64,000 bases of DNA from Azolla caroliniana (Eukaryota > Polypodiophyta): contig JBHGNT010000001.1 in assembly GCA_043228905.1 (NCBI GenBank), positions 30,318,001 through 30,382,000 on the forward strand, read 5' to 3'. Made by a program: the position numbers and the translations under genes. Below are positions 44,897-55,942 of the stretch, piece after piece (the first letter of the stretch is position 1; each line of letters starts with the position of its first letter). The notes below the pieces were generated by a model. The model worked only from the letters and a program-made list of their open reading frames with translations, was not told where the DNA came from and made no database searches.

Positions 44897-46436
44897 TTAG
44901 GAACTGGACCGAGTGACGCCCGTCCTGGCTCTTGAACCGTTGTCCAGAACCTTGGTCTCCATCCGTGCCACCGTGATGTGTGGTTCTCCTAGTATAACCG
45001 GATGTGAGGACGTCTCCTGCATGAAGAAGTGTTGGTCGATCTCAACATCGTCGATCTTCACCCATACGTTCAGGCACGCACCGTGCAACTCCTCCGTAGC
45101 ACGTTTCGCCGCGCGTATCTTCCACCCGTGCTTGGTGTTGATCGGCCATTTACCCCTCTTGTAGAAATCCATGGACATCAGGTTGATTTCGGATCCATGG
45201 TCTACCAAGGCCACTACCGGTTCCGGAACGTCGTCGATCCGCACAAGGGTTTCCGTAGTCGCCCTAGCCCAATGCGGCTTCGCGTAGTGGCTTTCCGCCA
45301 ACTCGTCTTCTAGGGCCGCGTCGTCTAAGTGCGTAGTCTGCACCTCCATCGGCTTCTCCGGTTCTGGCTCCGTCGAGAGCCTCTTCCGCCTTACCAAGTC
45401 TACGATGGAGTCATGGAACTCCTTCTTGGCAATCCCGAGCACTTCCCTTAGCGACAGCTCCACTTTGCTGTCGAGGATACGTTCCTCCAAGACCTTTCGC
45501 AGGTTCGTGATCCTTTCGATTTCCGTGCTCAACCGGTACCCGGCCTTCTTGGCTTTATCCGGTGCGTCGATCGTACCGGCCTCATTCTGCCTTTGACCAA
45601 ATCGGGTCTCGTACCGTTGCGAGGGCCCGGCCCCTCCGGTTTTACCTACTCGCTTGTCTTCCACCAGAGCCTCGTAGTTCTGGCATGCGGCTTCAACGAA
45701 GCCCGTCTTCTCTTCGACCGGGTCACTCCACCCGGTTACCTCCCGGACCCGTTTTTCCGCGCGGTCCGCTTCTTCTTTCCTTAGCCGTGCGCCGGCGAGG
45801 CCTTCCAACATCAGCGGCCAGAATTCGACTTCGTTCATCTTCCGGGCCTCACCATCTCCGACTCGGATCGCAGCCGACACCGGGTAGTGGACGGTCTTCG
45901 CGTGGCGAGCCACCGCTTCTTCCATCAGCCGTTTCATACCCCCTCGTTCGACATTCAGGTTCAGGGCCCTTTGGGTCTCGCTAGCGTGCACCCGACCGTT
46001 CCATAGGTACACCACGTCGGCTCTCATTGCCTCGGCGAAGTCCCCGCAGTCCTTCCGGACGTGGCCGACCGCGTCGCACCACAAACACCGATTTCCAACC
46101 AGAGACCTTCGGTCACGGGCCTGTTCGTCGTCGTCCCTCCGTGCCTGTGCAATCTGGAGGTCCTTTACCATCCTAGTCAGCTCCTCTAGAGTTGCTCCTC
46201 CGGACGAGCCTTTGACCATATCGGTCGAAGTCGATCCGGTCTCGAGCCGGTCTCGGGTCTCTTCCCTTCGCGCCGGCGGGGTTGGCTCGAGTTTCCTTGC
46301 TGCTACAGAGACCGCCCTTGTTGATCCTTTATCGATCCACTCTCGCCGTTTGTCGAAACGGCCATAAACTCTCTTCACCACATCCCAGTCGGTCATCAGC
46401 CCGTCATCAGTCTCCAGTAGGAGACCCACTTGCTCC
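44897..46436 (-). pseudogene. gag: J Gag C-terminal half and protease
   Basis: A long frame (about 510 codons) opening in mid-Gag at EQVGLLLETDD. Zinc knuckle CLWCDAVGHVRKDC, a charged region, LSLREVLGIAKKEFHDSIVD, and retropepsin VALVDHGSEINLMS with HPVILGEPHI. The N-terminal half of Gag lies at 55943-56366. The residues between occur in reverse orientation at 47015-47060. Broken by rearrangement, but the remaining frame has no internal stop. Confidence 0.85.
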
Positions 46437-46437
46437 T

Positions 46438-46500
46438 ACTTCCTACCCACTAAATCTACCCGCCTAGGCTCTAGGCGGGTAGATTTAGTGGGTAGGAAGT
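46438..46500. repeat. Perfect 30-bp inverted repeat with 3-nt loop
   Basis: Arms 46438-46467 and 46471-46500 are exact reverse complements, separated by GCT. The right arm is the beginning of an I-type LTR fragment (matches 53222-53251); the left arm is the same LTR sequence turned round and joined to the J gag gene. Confidence 0.95.
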
Positions 46501-47014
46501 AAAGGGGAAACGGCTCCTTCCTTGCCTATAAAAAGGAGGGAGACGAGAAGGGAAAGGGGATCGCGGAGAGTCGAGGACGAAGTGTTGTCGGTTTGCGTGC
46601 GAAGGCTTCTCTCTCTCTCTGGTTCGCAAACTCCATAGCTTCCTTCTGTGCAGGTTTCGGGAGGCTCGCGCTGTTCCGAGGAATGCCCGAGTGCTTCCGG
46701 CAGCACCTCCAACCTGCTCCTGTCTTTCTGTGCGTTTACGAACAGGCATCGACATCTGTTCGCCGGCCTGTTCGGTTGGAACCGACTTCGTGGTTTTGTT
46801 GTCTTCGTGTTCTTGTTGTTTGTCTTTGTTAATACATACATACATTCGTGTCTTTCTGTGTCGCTGTCCCACTTGCGTCTTTGCGTCGAAGGGTCGTGTC
46901 CCTGTGGATCTACGCTTGCACGTAGAGGGTCTCTTCTCCTTCCTCTCTTGCTCTTTGGTACAGGACCCCCGAGGTTCCGCCTCATTCCACGCATCCGCGA
47001 GGAATACCTCGACA
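46471..47014 (+). repeat. I-type LTR fragment
   Basis: Matches 53222-53765 and ends at the true LTR terminus CCTCGACA, but lacks the first 85 bp. It is followed directly by CCGT and a piece of gag, so its 3' edge looks like a genuine integration edge. Confidence 0.85.
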
Positions 47015-47060
47015 CCGTACTAGACACAAGTCGCGTCTTGCTGTTCGTTAAGTCGGTGGA
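47015..47060 (+). pseudogene. gag: Inverted gag fragment
   Basis: 46 bp encoding VLDTSRVLLFVKSVD, the Gag segment missing between the two halves of J gag, here in the opposite orientation to J. It begins at the 4-mer CCGT. Confidence 0.7.
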
Positions 47061-47064
47061 TACC

Positions 47065-47565
47065 CTCCTTCCTTGCCTATAAAAAGGAGGGAGACGAGAA
47101 GGGAAAGGGGATCGCGGAGAGTCGAGGACGAAGTGTTGTCGGTTTGCGTGCGAAGGCTTCTCTCTCTCTCTGGTTCGCAAACTCCATAGCTTCCTTCTGT
47201 GCAGGTTTCGGGAGGCTCGCGCTGTTCCGAGGAATGCCCGAGTGCTTCCGGCAGCACCTCCAACCTGCTCCTGTCTTTCTGTGCGTTTACGAACAGGCAT
47301 CGGCATATGTTCGCCGGCCTGTTCGGTTGTAACCGACTTCATGGTTTTGTTGTCTTCGTGTTCTTGTTGTTTGTCTTTGTTAATACATACATGCATTCGT
47401 GTCTTTCTGTGTCGCTGTCCCACTTGCGTCTTTGCGTCGAAGGGCCGTGTCCCTGTGGATCTACGCTCGCACGTAGAGGGTCTCTTCTCCTTCCTCTCTT
47501 GCTCTTTGGTACAGGACCCCCAAGGTTCCGCCTCATTCCACGCATCCGCGAGGAATACCTCGACA
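47065..47565 (+). repeat. I 5' LTR, truncated
   Basis: Starts at CTCCTTCCTTGCC, missing about 130 bp at the 5' end, and ends CCTCGACA. It keeps the TATA region CCTATAAAAAGG. The PBS TGGTGAACCCGATGTG follows 4 nt inside. Confidence 0.85.
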
Positions 47566-47609
47566 TCTTTGGTGAACCCGATGTGAAAGAGGCGGCAGAA
47601 GAGTAGAAG

Positions 47610-49709
47610 ATGAAGGGGTCGGATCTTGCAGAGGCCATGGCTTCGGCCGTGGATCGGATATTGAGTGCACGCGAGGGCACCGGCGCCCTCGACAGAGCAA
47701 TTGAGGCGGTCATCGGTACGATCGGCCGGTTCAGCAGAAAGGATGCCACGAAGTATTTGGCGTCCTACGGGGCAGAAATGCTGATGCGGGACATTCCGGA
47801 AGAGAGGCGTCTCGCCGGGTTTCCTCGAGTAGCGATGCCGAGCATCCATGCGGAGGTGCTCGAGGTGCGGGCGGAGAGCCGTACCTGGGAGGAGTTCGAA
47901 GGCCGACTCCTAGAAAAATACGGGTTGGACGACGCGCTCCGGCTTTCGAAGCGGGACTTCATGGAATGGGTGGAGTCCCCCGGCAAGGGAAGAAACGCGT
48001 CGGCACTCCTCCGGGAGTTCGAAGAACGCTTTGTGCGCCTTTCGGCGCTTGACCGAACCGTTCTAGATACGAGCCGGGTCCTACTGTTCGTCAAGTCGGT
48101 GGACGAGCGGGACCGGGATCAAGTCGGCTCCTTGCTGGAAACCGAGGACGGGCTGACAACCAACTGGGCTGCGGTTAAGAGAGTCTGTGGCCGTTTCAAT
48201 AAACAGCGGGAATGGGCTGACAACGGGGCGGCCGGTGTGGGGTCTGTCACAGCAAGGAGGCTTGAACCGGCACCGCAAGTACGAAGGGAAGAAACCCGGG
48301 AATGGCTCGAAACCGGTCCGGCTTCGACCAGCATGGTCAATGGCTCGTCCGGAGAAGCAGCGCTGGAGGAGTTGACGCGGGCGATAAAGGATCTCCAGAT
48401 CGCCCAGACTCGAAGGGAAGGCGGCGAACCGGCTCGTGACCGACGGCCGGCAGCGGGGAACAGGTGCATGTGGTGCGACGAGGTCGGCCACATTCGGAAG
48501 GACTGCGGCGATTTCGCAGAGGCGTTGAGGAACTGGGTGGTGTACCCTAAACCCTAAACCCTGAACCGAAACGACGGGCGAGGAGGTATGAAGAGACTAA
48601 TGGAAGAGGCAGCGGCCCGACACGTAGAGGCCATCCACTACTCGGCGTCGGCCGAAAATCGGGTCGGGGGCAGCGAGGCTCGAACAGAGGGCAAAGACGG
48701 ATTCTGGTCGGCAATGCTGGGAGGTCTTGCCGGCGCACGGCTAAGGAAAGATGAAACGGACCATGCTGAGAGACGGGTCCGGGAAATAACAGGGTGGAGC
48801 GATCCGGTCGAGGAGAAGACGGGCTTCGTAGAAGCCGCCTGCCGGAACTACGAGGCTCTGGTAGAAGACAAACGAGTGGGGAAAGCCGGAGCGGCCGGGC
48901 CCTCACAACGGTACGAGACCCGATTCGGGCAACGACAGAACGATGCCGGCGGGTCCAGCTCGCAAGATAACCCCAGGAAGGGCGGATACCGATTGGGGAC
49001 GGAAATAGAAAGGACTACGGACCTACGAAAGGTCCTAGAAGAACGGATCCTCGACAGCAAAGTGGAGCTGTCATTGCGGGAGGTGCTAGGGATCGCCAAG
49101 AAGGAGTTCCACGACTCCATTGTAGACTTGGTGAAACGGAAGAGGCTGTCGACGGAGACGGAACCGGAAAGACCTGTAGAGGTGCGGACGACGCACATCG
49201 ACGACTCGGCGCTGGCAGATGAGTGGGCGGAGAGCCACTATTCGAGGCCACACTTGGCCCGAGCGACCACGGAGACCCCCGTAAAGATCGGAGATGTTCA
49301 GGAACCGGTGGTGGCATTGGTGGACCAAGGTTCGGAAATAAACCTGATGTCCATGGACTTCTATAAGAAGGGGAAGTGGCCGATCAACACCAAGCACGAG
49401 TGGAAGATACGGGCGGTGACGCGCGCCACCGAGGAACTGCATGGGGCCTGCCCGAACGTGCGAGTCAAGATCGGCGACGTCGAGATTGACCAGCACTTCT
49501 TCGTACAGGAGACATCCTCGCACCCGGTCATATTAGGTGAGCCATACATCACGGCGGCGCGGATGGAGACCAAAGTGCTAGACAACGGTTCGGCCTACGC
49601 AAGGGTCAAAAGCCAGGACGGGCGCCATTCGGTCCAATTTCTGACCGTGAGACCGAACCACGAGCGGAACCGCGAATCCCTCGGTGGCGAGAACCGGGAG
49701 GATTTTTAG
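47610..49709 (+). pseudogene. gag: I Gag-protease, interrupted by a telomere-like patch
   Basis: Gag starts MKGSDLAEAMASAVDRI, has the capsid-like region (RTWEEFEGRLLEKYG, TSRVLLFVKSVDERDRD) and zinc knuckle CMWCDEVGHIRKDC. It reads through VVYPKP to a TAA at 48555. The next stretch (from about 48559) is in the same frame and continues with MKRLMEEAAARH, LSLREVLGIAKKEFHDSIVD, and the protease VALVDQGSEINLMS, where the usual D-H-G is D-Q-G. It ends ENREDF at 49709. Only the short patch at 48545-48562 separates two otherwise intact halves. Confidence 0.85.
48545..48562. repeat. Interstitial telomere-like repeat in gag
   Basis: CCCTAAACCCTAAACCCT: two and a half perfect copies of the plant telomere heptamer. 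In J and N this place encodes about 14 residues (LWNGRVHxSET...A); here they are replaced by five codons, one of them TAA. Flanking codons align on both sides. Confidence 0.85.
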
Positions 49710-49801
49710 AGAGGGCTGCCAAGGCGTGGGGCCGAGACAGTCCGGACACTCGGGGAAGACCCCACAGTTGTACGATAGAACCGAAACCGAAGAAACCTTG
49801 T

Positions 49802-50918
49802 ATGATAGGTAGAAAATTCTGCTTCTCTGGCATAGGAGGATGTATGATAGTCGGCATCGTTGGCCGAGAAAGGGCAAGGGCGGAGGAGCGACTTCGAGCG
49901 TGCAGAGTTCTCGGCCCGGACGAGGAAATCAGCGGAGCCGTGGAGACGGTCTCCTTCGACGACACCTTGGGAATGCTGAGGAAAGTAGCCGGAGAAGACC
50001 TTAACGAAGACCGGACGATACCGGTATGTTCCGAAGAGATGTACGAAGTCATCGCGAACTTCAGTCGGGGGCTCGGGTCGGATCGGACGGCCCGAGTTAG
50101 CACGAAGTACAAGACTGTGGACCGGAAGGTAAGGCCAGTCGCAGCACCTTTGCCGGAGGGCAGCGAGTCCCGAATCAGAGGGGTGGCGTCGGACCCCAGT
50201 TTACGAGATCCAGCCTGCATAGGACACACCTTCACCGACGGGACGCTCCGGGAGCTCAAGATCGGTGGGGGCGGGTTCCTACTACCGGCGGAGGAAGACC
50301 GGTTTCGGAGAATGCTTGGAAGGCATGGGAAACCCTTCGCATTCTCGCCGGAAGAGATCGGGTGCGTAGACTCGACAATCGTGGAGCCGATGGTGATATT
50401 CACGGTACCGCATGTGCCGTGGAATCTCAAGCCGATTCCGGTACCAAGAGCTCACATCGCGGAGTTGATGGAGCTACTGAGGCAGAAAGTCGATATGGGT
50501 ATTCTCGAACCGTCGAGCGCGCCATACTCGAACCGATGGTTTACCGTACCAAAGAAAAACGGAACATTGCGCTTCATTCAGGACCTACAGTCGGTCAACA
50601 GAGTGACCATTCGTAACGCAGGAATCGGACCGACCATAGACGAGTTCGCGGAGGCCTTCGCCGGAAGGTCAATTTACTCGGTCGGTGATCTGTACTCGGG
50701 GTACGACCAGTTCCAGCTAGCCGTGGAGAGCAGAGACATTACGACGATGCGAACACCCCTCGGCCTAGTGCGAATGTGTACCCTGCCACAAGGAGGGACC
50801 AACTCGGTGGCCCACATGGTGAATGCAATGAACAAGGTACTGAGGGATTGCGAGGCTAGAGGATGCGAGGCTCACCTTCTCCGGGGAGAAATCGGCCTTC
50901 GGGCAATCGGAAATCCTG
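49802..50918 (+). pseudogene. pol: I reverse transcriptase (catalytic box deleted)
   Basis: Starts near MIGRKFCFSGIGG and carries KYKTVDRKVRPVAAPL, SNRWFTVPKKNGTLRF, SVGDLYSGYDQFQL and NSVAHMVNAMNKVLRDC. At about 50850 it jumps directly to the equivalent of LEDARLTFSGEK in another frame. The deleted segment (roughly 50-60 residues) includes the F-L-D-D active site. GCGAGG occurs on both sides of the join, suggesting a microhomology deletion. Confidence 0.85.
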
Positions 50919-53063
50919 GTGGTCAGACACCTATGTGGACCATATGGCCGGAAGCCGTCTCCGGCAAAGGTAGAAGCCATTTCCGCGATGAAGACCGACT
51001 GTAGCTCGGTTACGGAAGTTCGGAGGTTCCTGGGGGCATGCGCATTCTACCACATATGGATCCCGCATTACGCCCACGTTGCGGAGCCGCTATACGGGTT
51101 GCTGAAGAAAGGGCGAAAATTCGAGTGGCGAGACGAGCACACGGAGTCGGTCCAGAAGCTGAAGGAAGCTCTTGCGGCAGCACCGGCGCTCCGGAAGGCT
51201 GTCTACGAGAAGGGTACCCCGGTATACATAACAGTGGATACGAGTCCGACCGGGATCGGATGGGTCGTCAACCAAGAGGACAAGAATGGCATTTGGTTCC
51301 CGATCCGATTCGGCGCGAAGGTTCTCAGTGAACGACAGCGAGGGTACGCCCAGGTTAAACGCGAACTCTGGGGTATCGTTTCGGCAGTAAAGGCCGACAA
51401 AGACTACTTGATCGGGACAGAAGTGGTTATCGAGACGGATTGCCTGCCGATTCTCGGCATGGTTTCCGGATGCGCGACACCGGACCTGGCGATGCTTCGG
51501 TGGATAGCGTACATCAAGTCCCTGGACCCGGAAATACGGCACATTTCCGGAAAGGACAACGCCATGGCCGACATGCTTTCGAGGGCAAGGTTTGATGACG
51601 AGGGCGGCATGGTTTCGGAGGACAAAGAAGTCAGCGTGGACTTCTTCGAGGCAGCGTACGTAACGGCCGATGGGACGAGCACTCCGGCACTTAACGACTT
51701 CGACGAGAGCAAGTACGATGGCGAGTGGCTCCAGATCGGTGGGTTTTTGAGGACGATGACGCTGGATGCGTCATGGACGAGGGACGAGGCAAACCGGATC
51801 CGGAAGAAAGCATACCGATTCTTTCTCCGGGACGGATACTTATGGAAGCACCCGAAGAAGAGGAACGGCGTCCCGCTCCGGGTGGTGGCGATGAAGGAAG
51901 AACATGAGGAGTTGCTGACGGCCTACCACGACAGCCCTTGGGCTGGACACCGTGGAACGTGGGCCACGTTCGAGAAGATAAAGGGGAAGTACTGGTGGCC
52001 GAGACTGTACCGGGATGTGCATCGGTTCGTGACAACTTGCGAGAGCTGTCAGATGCACTCCATAGTCCGGCATCGGGACGAGCTTCACCCTACGTACCCT
52101 CCGACCATCCACTTCAAATGGATGGTAGATCTGGTGACGATGTCCATGGGCGTAGGACAGATGCGGTATCTGGTCCTGGCTCGGGAAGATCTGACGAACC
52201 AGGTGGAAGGCAGAGCCCTTCAGAACAAAACGACCGCGGCCATATTTCGGTTCCTGATCGAGGACGTGATATGCCGGTACGGGTGCGTCGGGAAGATCGT
52301 GGCTAATCGCAGGGAGTTGGACGCCGAAGAGGCCGAGGAACTGTTCGACCGGCTAGGAGTCAAGCTCTCACTTACCACTGCGTATAATCCGGAGGCGAAT
52401 GGGAAGGTGGAGCACGGACACGGACCGATCGTCAAGGCGTTAGCTCGGGCATGCGGAGGTCAAGTCGGGAACTGGCCGCGGCTGTTGCCTTACGCGTTGT
52501 GGGCGGACCGAACTACGCACAGTTCGGTAACCGGATTCATGCCGGCAGAACTCATGTTTGGGCAGAAGCCGGTCATGCCGATGGAACGTACGATCTCCTC
52601 GTGGGCAACCGTGGACTGGAGAGACGAGATGAATCGGGAGGAGCTGCTGGCGGCGCGTATACGACAGCTCGAGCGAAGACCGGAGGACGTGGAGCAGGCT
52701 GCGGAAAAGCTTCGGGAAGCAAGGATGAGGAACAAAGCCCGGTTCGACCGAACGCACCGGCTCCGACCGAAGAAGATCGAGGAAGGCGACTGGGTGCTAA
52801 TCTACGACAGCAGCCTGGACAACCAGCACCGAGCGACACGGAAGTTCGCAAGAAGGTGGTTCGGGCCTTACGTGGTACAAAGCGCCAACGACAACGGGAC
52901 GTACCATCTGGCGGAACTCGACGGTACGAGAATGGCGATACCGGTAGTGGGGAAGCGGATCAAAGCGTTCAAGAAGCGTCACGACGACGAGCCGGATCCG
53001 GTTGGCCTGGACCGCGACGACGAACGATCGGAAACCGAGGAAGAACCGACGGGCGGGGAATGA
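50919..53063 (+). pseudogene. pol: I RNase H and integrase (open frame, catalytic Asp lost)
   Basis: An uninterrupted 714-codon frame: LCGPYGRKPSPAK, RNase H (ITVDTSPTGIGW, VIETDCLPILGM, ISGKDNAMADMLSRA), integrase finger (GHRGTWATFEKIKGKYWWP, CESC), first Asp in WMVDLVTM, second position VANRRELD where relatives have VADRGEL (Asp to Asn), and Glu region NPEANGKVEHGHGP. The C-terminus has WFGPYVV and an acidic tail ending PTGGE. The open frame looks healthy but the integrase should be inactive. Confidence 0.85.
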
Positions 53064-53136
53064 AGGTTGGACCGGTTTTCTCCGTCCCAACTCAATTTGG
53101 CGCATGCCGGTGGATGCGCGGTTAGGTGGGGGCGGA

Positions 53137-53765
53137 TGTTGTGAAGAAAACCGTCCACAAGCGGAATCGGTGCACAGGAGCGTAGGAACCGGCTCTTCTC
53201 GAATGTTGTCCATAGAAGATCCTAGGCGGGTAGATTTAGTGGGTAGGAAGTAAAGGGGAAACGGCTCCTTCCTTGCCTATGAAAAGGAGGGAGACGAGAA
53301 GGGAAAGGGGATCGCGGAGAGTCGAGGACGAAGTGTTGTCGGTTTGCGTGCGAAGGCTTCTCTCTCTCTCTGGTTCGCAAACTCCATAGCTTCCTTCTGT
53401 GCAGGTTTCGGGAGGCTCGCACTGTTCCGAGGAATGCCCGAGTGCTTCCGGCAGCACCTCCAACCTGCTCCTGTCTTTCTGTGCATTTACGAACACGCAT
53501 CGGCATATGTTCGCCGGCCTGTTTGGTTGTAACCGACTTCGTGGTTTTGTTGTCTTCGTGTTCTTGTTGTTTGTCTTTGTTAATACATACATACATTCGT
53601 GTCTTTCTGTGTCGCTGTCCCACTTGCGTCTTTGCGTCGAAGGGTCGTGTCCCTGTGGATCTATGCTCGCACGTAGAGGGTCTCTTCTCCTTCCTCTCTT
53701 GCTCTTTGGTACAGGACCCCCGAGGTTCCGCCTCATTCCACGCATCCGCGAGGAATACCTCGACA
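53137..53765 (+). repeat. I 3' LTR (629 bp)
   Basis: Starts TGTTGTGAAGAAAACCG after the polypurine tract GGTTAGGTGGGGGCGGA and ends CCTCGACA, then ACGG. It is the only complete I-type LTR here and so defines the truncations of the two left copies. Confidence 0.9.
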
Positions 53766-54403
53766 ACGGTTTCTATGTCTTCCACGTTCCGATTCGGTAA
53801 GGAGCGCTTTGGAGTCGGAGCTCGTATCTTTGTCTTTCCGACATGCCTCCTCATCTAGCAAGCTCGGCTTTACTCTTGCTAGGGATAACCTCTTTCCTTC
53901 CGGCCCGGCGTTGCCCAAAGTGACAACCAACGTCTCCCAGCTATTCGAGAGGGAACCGAGCAGGAGTAGCGCAAGTACCTTATCCGCGAGAGGTACTTCC
54001 AATGAAGTTGCCTAGTGGATCAGCCCCTGGAAGGCATTCATGTGCTCTGCCATGCTGGAGCCATCTTGGTACCGGAGTCTTACTAGCATCCGGAATACCG
54101 AAACCTGGTTAACAGCATTTTTGTTTTGAAACATTATGCCGATCTTCTCCCAGAGCTCATGAGCCTTGCTCTCCTCATTGAAGTTGTTGTGCAGGCTCAT
54201 GTCGATGAAGCATCATATGTACGCCATTGTCTTCATGTGCATCACCTCCCATATCACGGCGTCGATTTTGTCCGGTGTCTTGTCCCCGAACTGAACCGGC
54301 AGCCAGAGGTCTTTCACCACGAGCATGTCCCTCATCTTCGACTTCCACACTGGATAGTTGGAGCCGGTGAGCTTAAACATGCCGCCAAACGATTCGTCCA
54401 TTT
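53766..54403 (-). pseudogene. gag: H Copia gag fragment
   Basis: Minus-strand fragment from MDESFGGMFKLTGSNYPVWK through LWEKIGIMFQNKNAVNQVSV, RYQDGSSMAEHMNAFQGLIH and LLGSLSNSWETLVVTLGNAG to SKALLTESERGRH, the UBN2-type Gag domain also seen in F. Stops and small frame changes are present. It is cut at 53766 by I, whose ACGG flank is part of the gag sequence. The rest of the Copia body is absent. Confidence 0.8.
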
Positions 54404-54417
54404 TCTGGGTCGATTTC

Positions 54418-54429
54418 GCTCTGATACCA
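54418..54429 (-). other. H primer-binding site (initiator Met tRNA)
   Basis: TGGTATCAGAGC on the minus strand, 3 nt from the LTR, as in F. Confidence 0.9.
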
Positions 54430-54432
54430 CTT

Positions 54433-55104
54433 TACGGGAACTCAACGCTCCCTTTGCGCAACGCTTTGCCACAACCGAGCTTAGGATCATGCACAGAAAA
54501 CAGGAAACAAATGCACAACACAAAGGCGAGAAAAGGTAGACAGCATGTTTACGTGGAAAACCCAAACTGAGGGAAAAACCACGGCAGCCCATAGGCTGCA
54601 AACTATCACTATATTGGAATGTACAAACAGTGAGTTCACGGAGGCAACGACCTCGTGCTCACGATCTTCGCCACAGGCGGCGGTTACAACAGAGGCAACG
54701 ACTTCTTTCTCTCTCTCTCTCTCTCTGTACAGTTACGCACAATCTCTATTCTTGCACCAACAAGAATGACAACAACAACAACAGTTACTAAAAGTTTGCC
54801 CTAAGTCATATTTATACTAATATGACTTTTCGGCTATTTACAAATATAGCCTCGATGGGCTCTCAGAAACATATTTACGAATATGTCTCTTCCTCCGGTT
54901 CTCACCGGGTCTGCGTCATCCGGCTCTCCGTAGCCGGGTGCTCCTCATCCGGTTCTCACCGGGCCTGCACCATCCGGCTCTCCGTAGCCGGGTACTCCTC
55001 ATCCAGTTCACACCGGGTCTGCGTCATCCGGCTCTCCGTAGCCGGGTACTCCTCATCCGGTTCACACCGGGTCTACGCCATCTAGAGGGACCTGTCTCCC
55101 AACA
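54433..55104 (-). repeat. H Copia 5' LTR
   Basis: Starts TACGGGAACTC (likely from TGACGGG) and ends TCTCCCAACA. It is related to G and C, with the same hairpins (first at 54804-54827) and a 54-bp minisatellite array at about 54895-55080. It lies inside the first codons of M gag. Confidence 0.85.
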
Positions 55105-55942
55105 GCCTCTTCCCGTCTTCCCCTCCTTCTTGCGAAATCCCTTGCCATTTTCGTAATTACTTCCGCGATGTCTCCGGCTTCCATCTCCTTCCTCCCTTGC
55201 CGCCTCTTCACGTCGGGTTCACCAAATATGTCGCGTTGCTACGCGCGTGCGTGGAGAAGGGCGGGACCACAGGGGTCTTGGACTAAGGAGTAGAGGAGAA
55301 GGAATCGGACATGGAATGGAAGCTTTGCTCAAGAAGAAGAAGAATGAACAAGAGATTAGATCGAACAAGAGGAAGATGGAGACAAGATGATCAACAAGAT
55401 ATATTCAAACGAAATGAACGATTACAAAATGGTGGCCGCATAGGCCGCACCAAACGACTACTCGAAACCCTAACTGACGAAGATGAAGATAAAGATAAAG
55501 AAACCCTAACCCTAACGCTCGACCTATGTGGTATACCTCGCACACTCAAAATAGGCAACCCCCACAATGGTGCCTTCCCTCTCCTTTTATAGCACAAGGA
55601 GGGAAGACCATTTACAAAAGTGAGACTAAAATATCCCCTTTCATTCAAAGGGGATATTTGCCTTGATTTGGGGAGGGTGAGATTGATGGCCCCTTTACTC
55701 CCACCTCCTCACAAACAACTAGGTACCTATGTACCGCATAGTACCTCTCTCTCTCTCTCGCGTGGATGTGCGCAAAAGACCACATCGCCTTTATACCGTA
55801 GGGATCTTATGGGGAATTTCCAACACCATACCCTTTACCCCTATTATTATTACAAATACATTATGTACGTGTGCAACGTTGCACATCGCTCTTTGGCTCT
55901 CGTTGCTCGGGTTTCCGCTCGTGGACGAAAATCTTCACGACA
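55105..55942 (-). mobile_element. M: 5' end of an ACGG-superfamily element
   Basis: Minus-strand gag start at 55105-55180 (MEAGDIAEVITKMARDF), the PBS at about 55207-55223, and a 5' LTR at 55229-55942 starting TGTCGCGTTGC and ending CTTCACGACA. The first third of the LTR matches L, the rest differs. The right flank is ATGG, next to J gag. The remainder of M is missing: H and I lie where it should continue. Confidence 0.75.

Larger units (their letters stand above)
47065..53765 (+). mobile_element. I: plus-strand ACGG-superfamily element
   Basis: Left LTR 47065-47565 (5' truncated), PBS 47570-47585, gag 47610-48557, gag-protease remainder 48588-49709, pol 49802-53063, right LTR 53137-53765. 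The right flank is ACGG (53766-53769); the left flank is lost in the junction. Gag is stopped by a telomere-like patch, RT has lost its catalytic box and integrase one catalytic Asp, so the copy cannot act by itself. Confidence 0.85.

Noticed and set aside
46485-47849. A 454-codon minus-strand open frame over the I LTR fragments
   Set aside because: It repeats the same peptide twice because the LTR is present twice, and runs antisense through LTR, PBS and gag start; it is a by-product of LTR duplication.
53222-53290. Second hairpin at the right I LTR like that at 46438
   Set aside because: Only one arm is present here; the inverted copy is unique to the scrambled junction.
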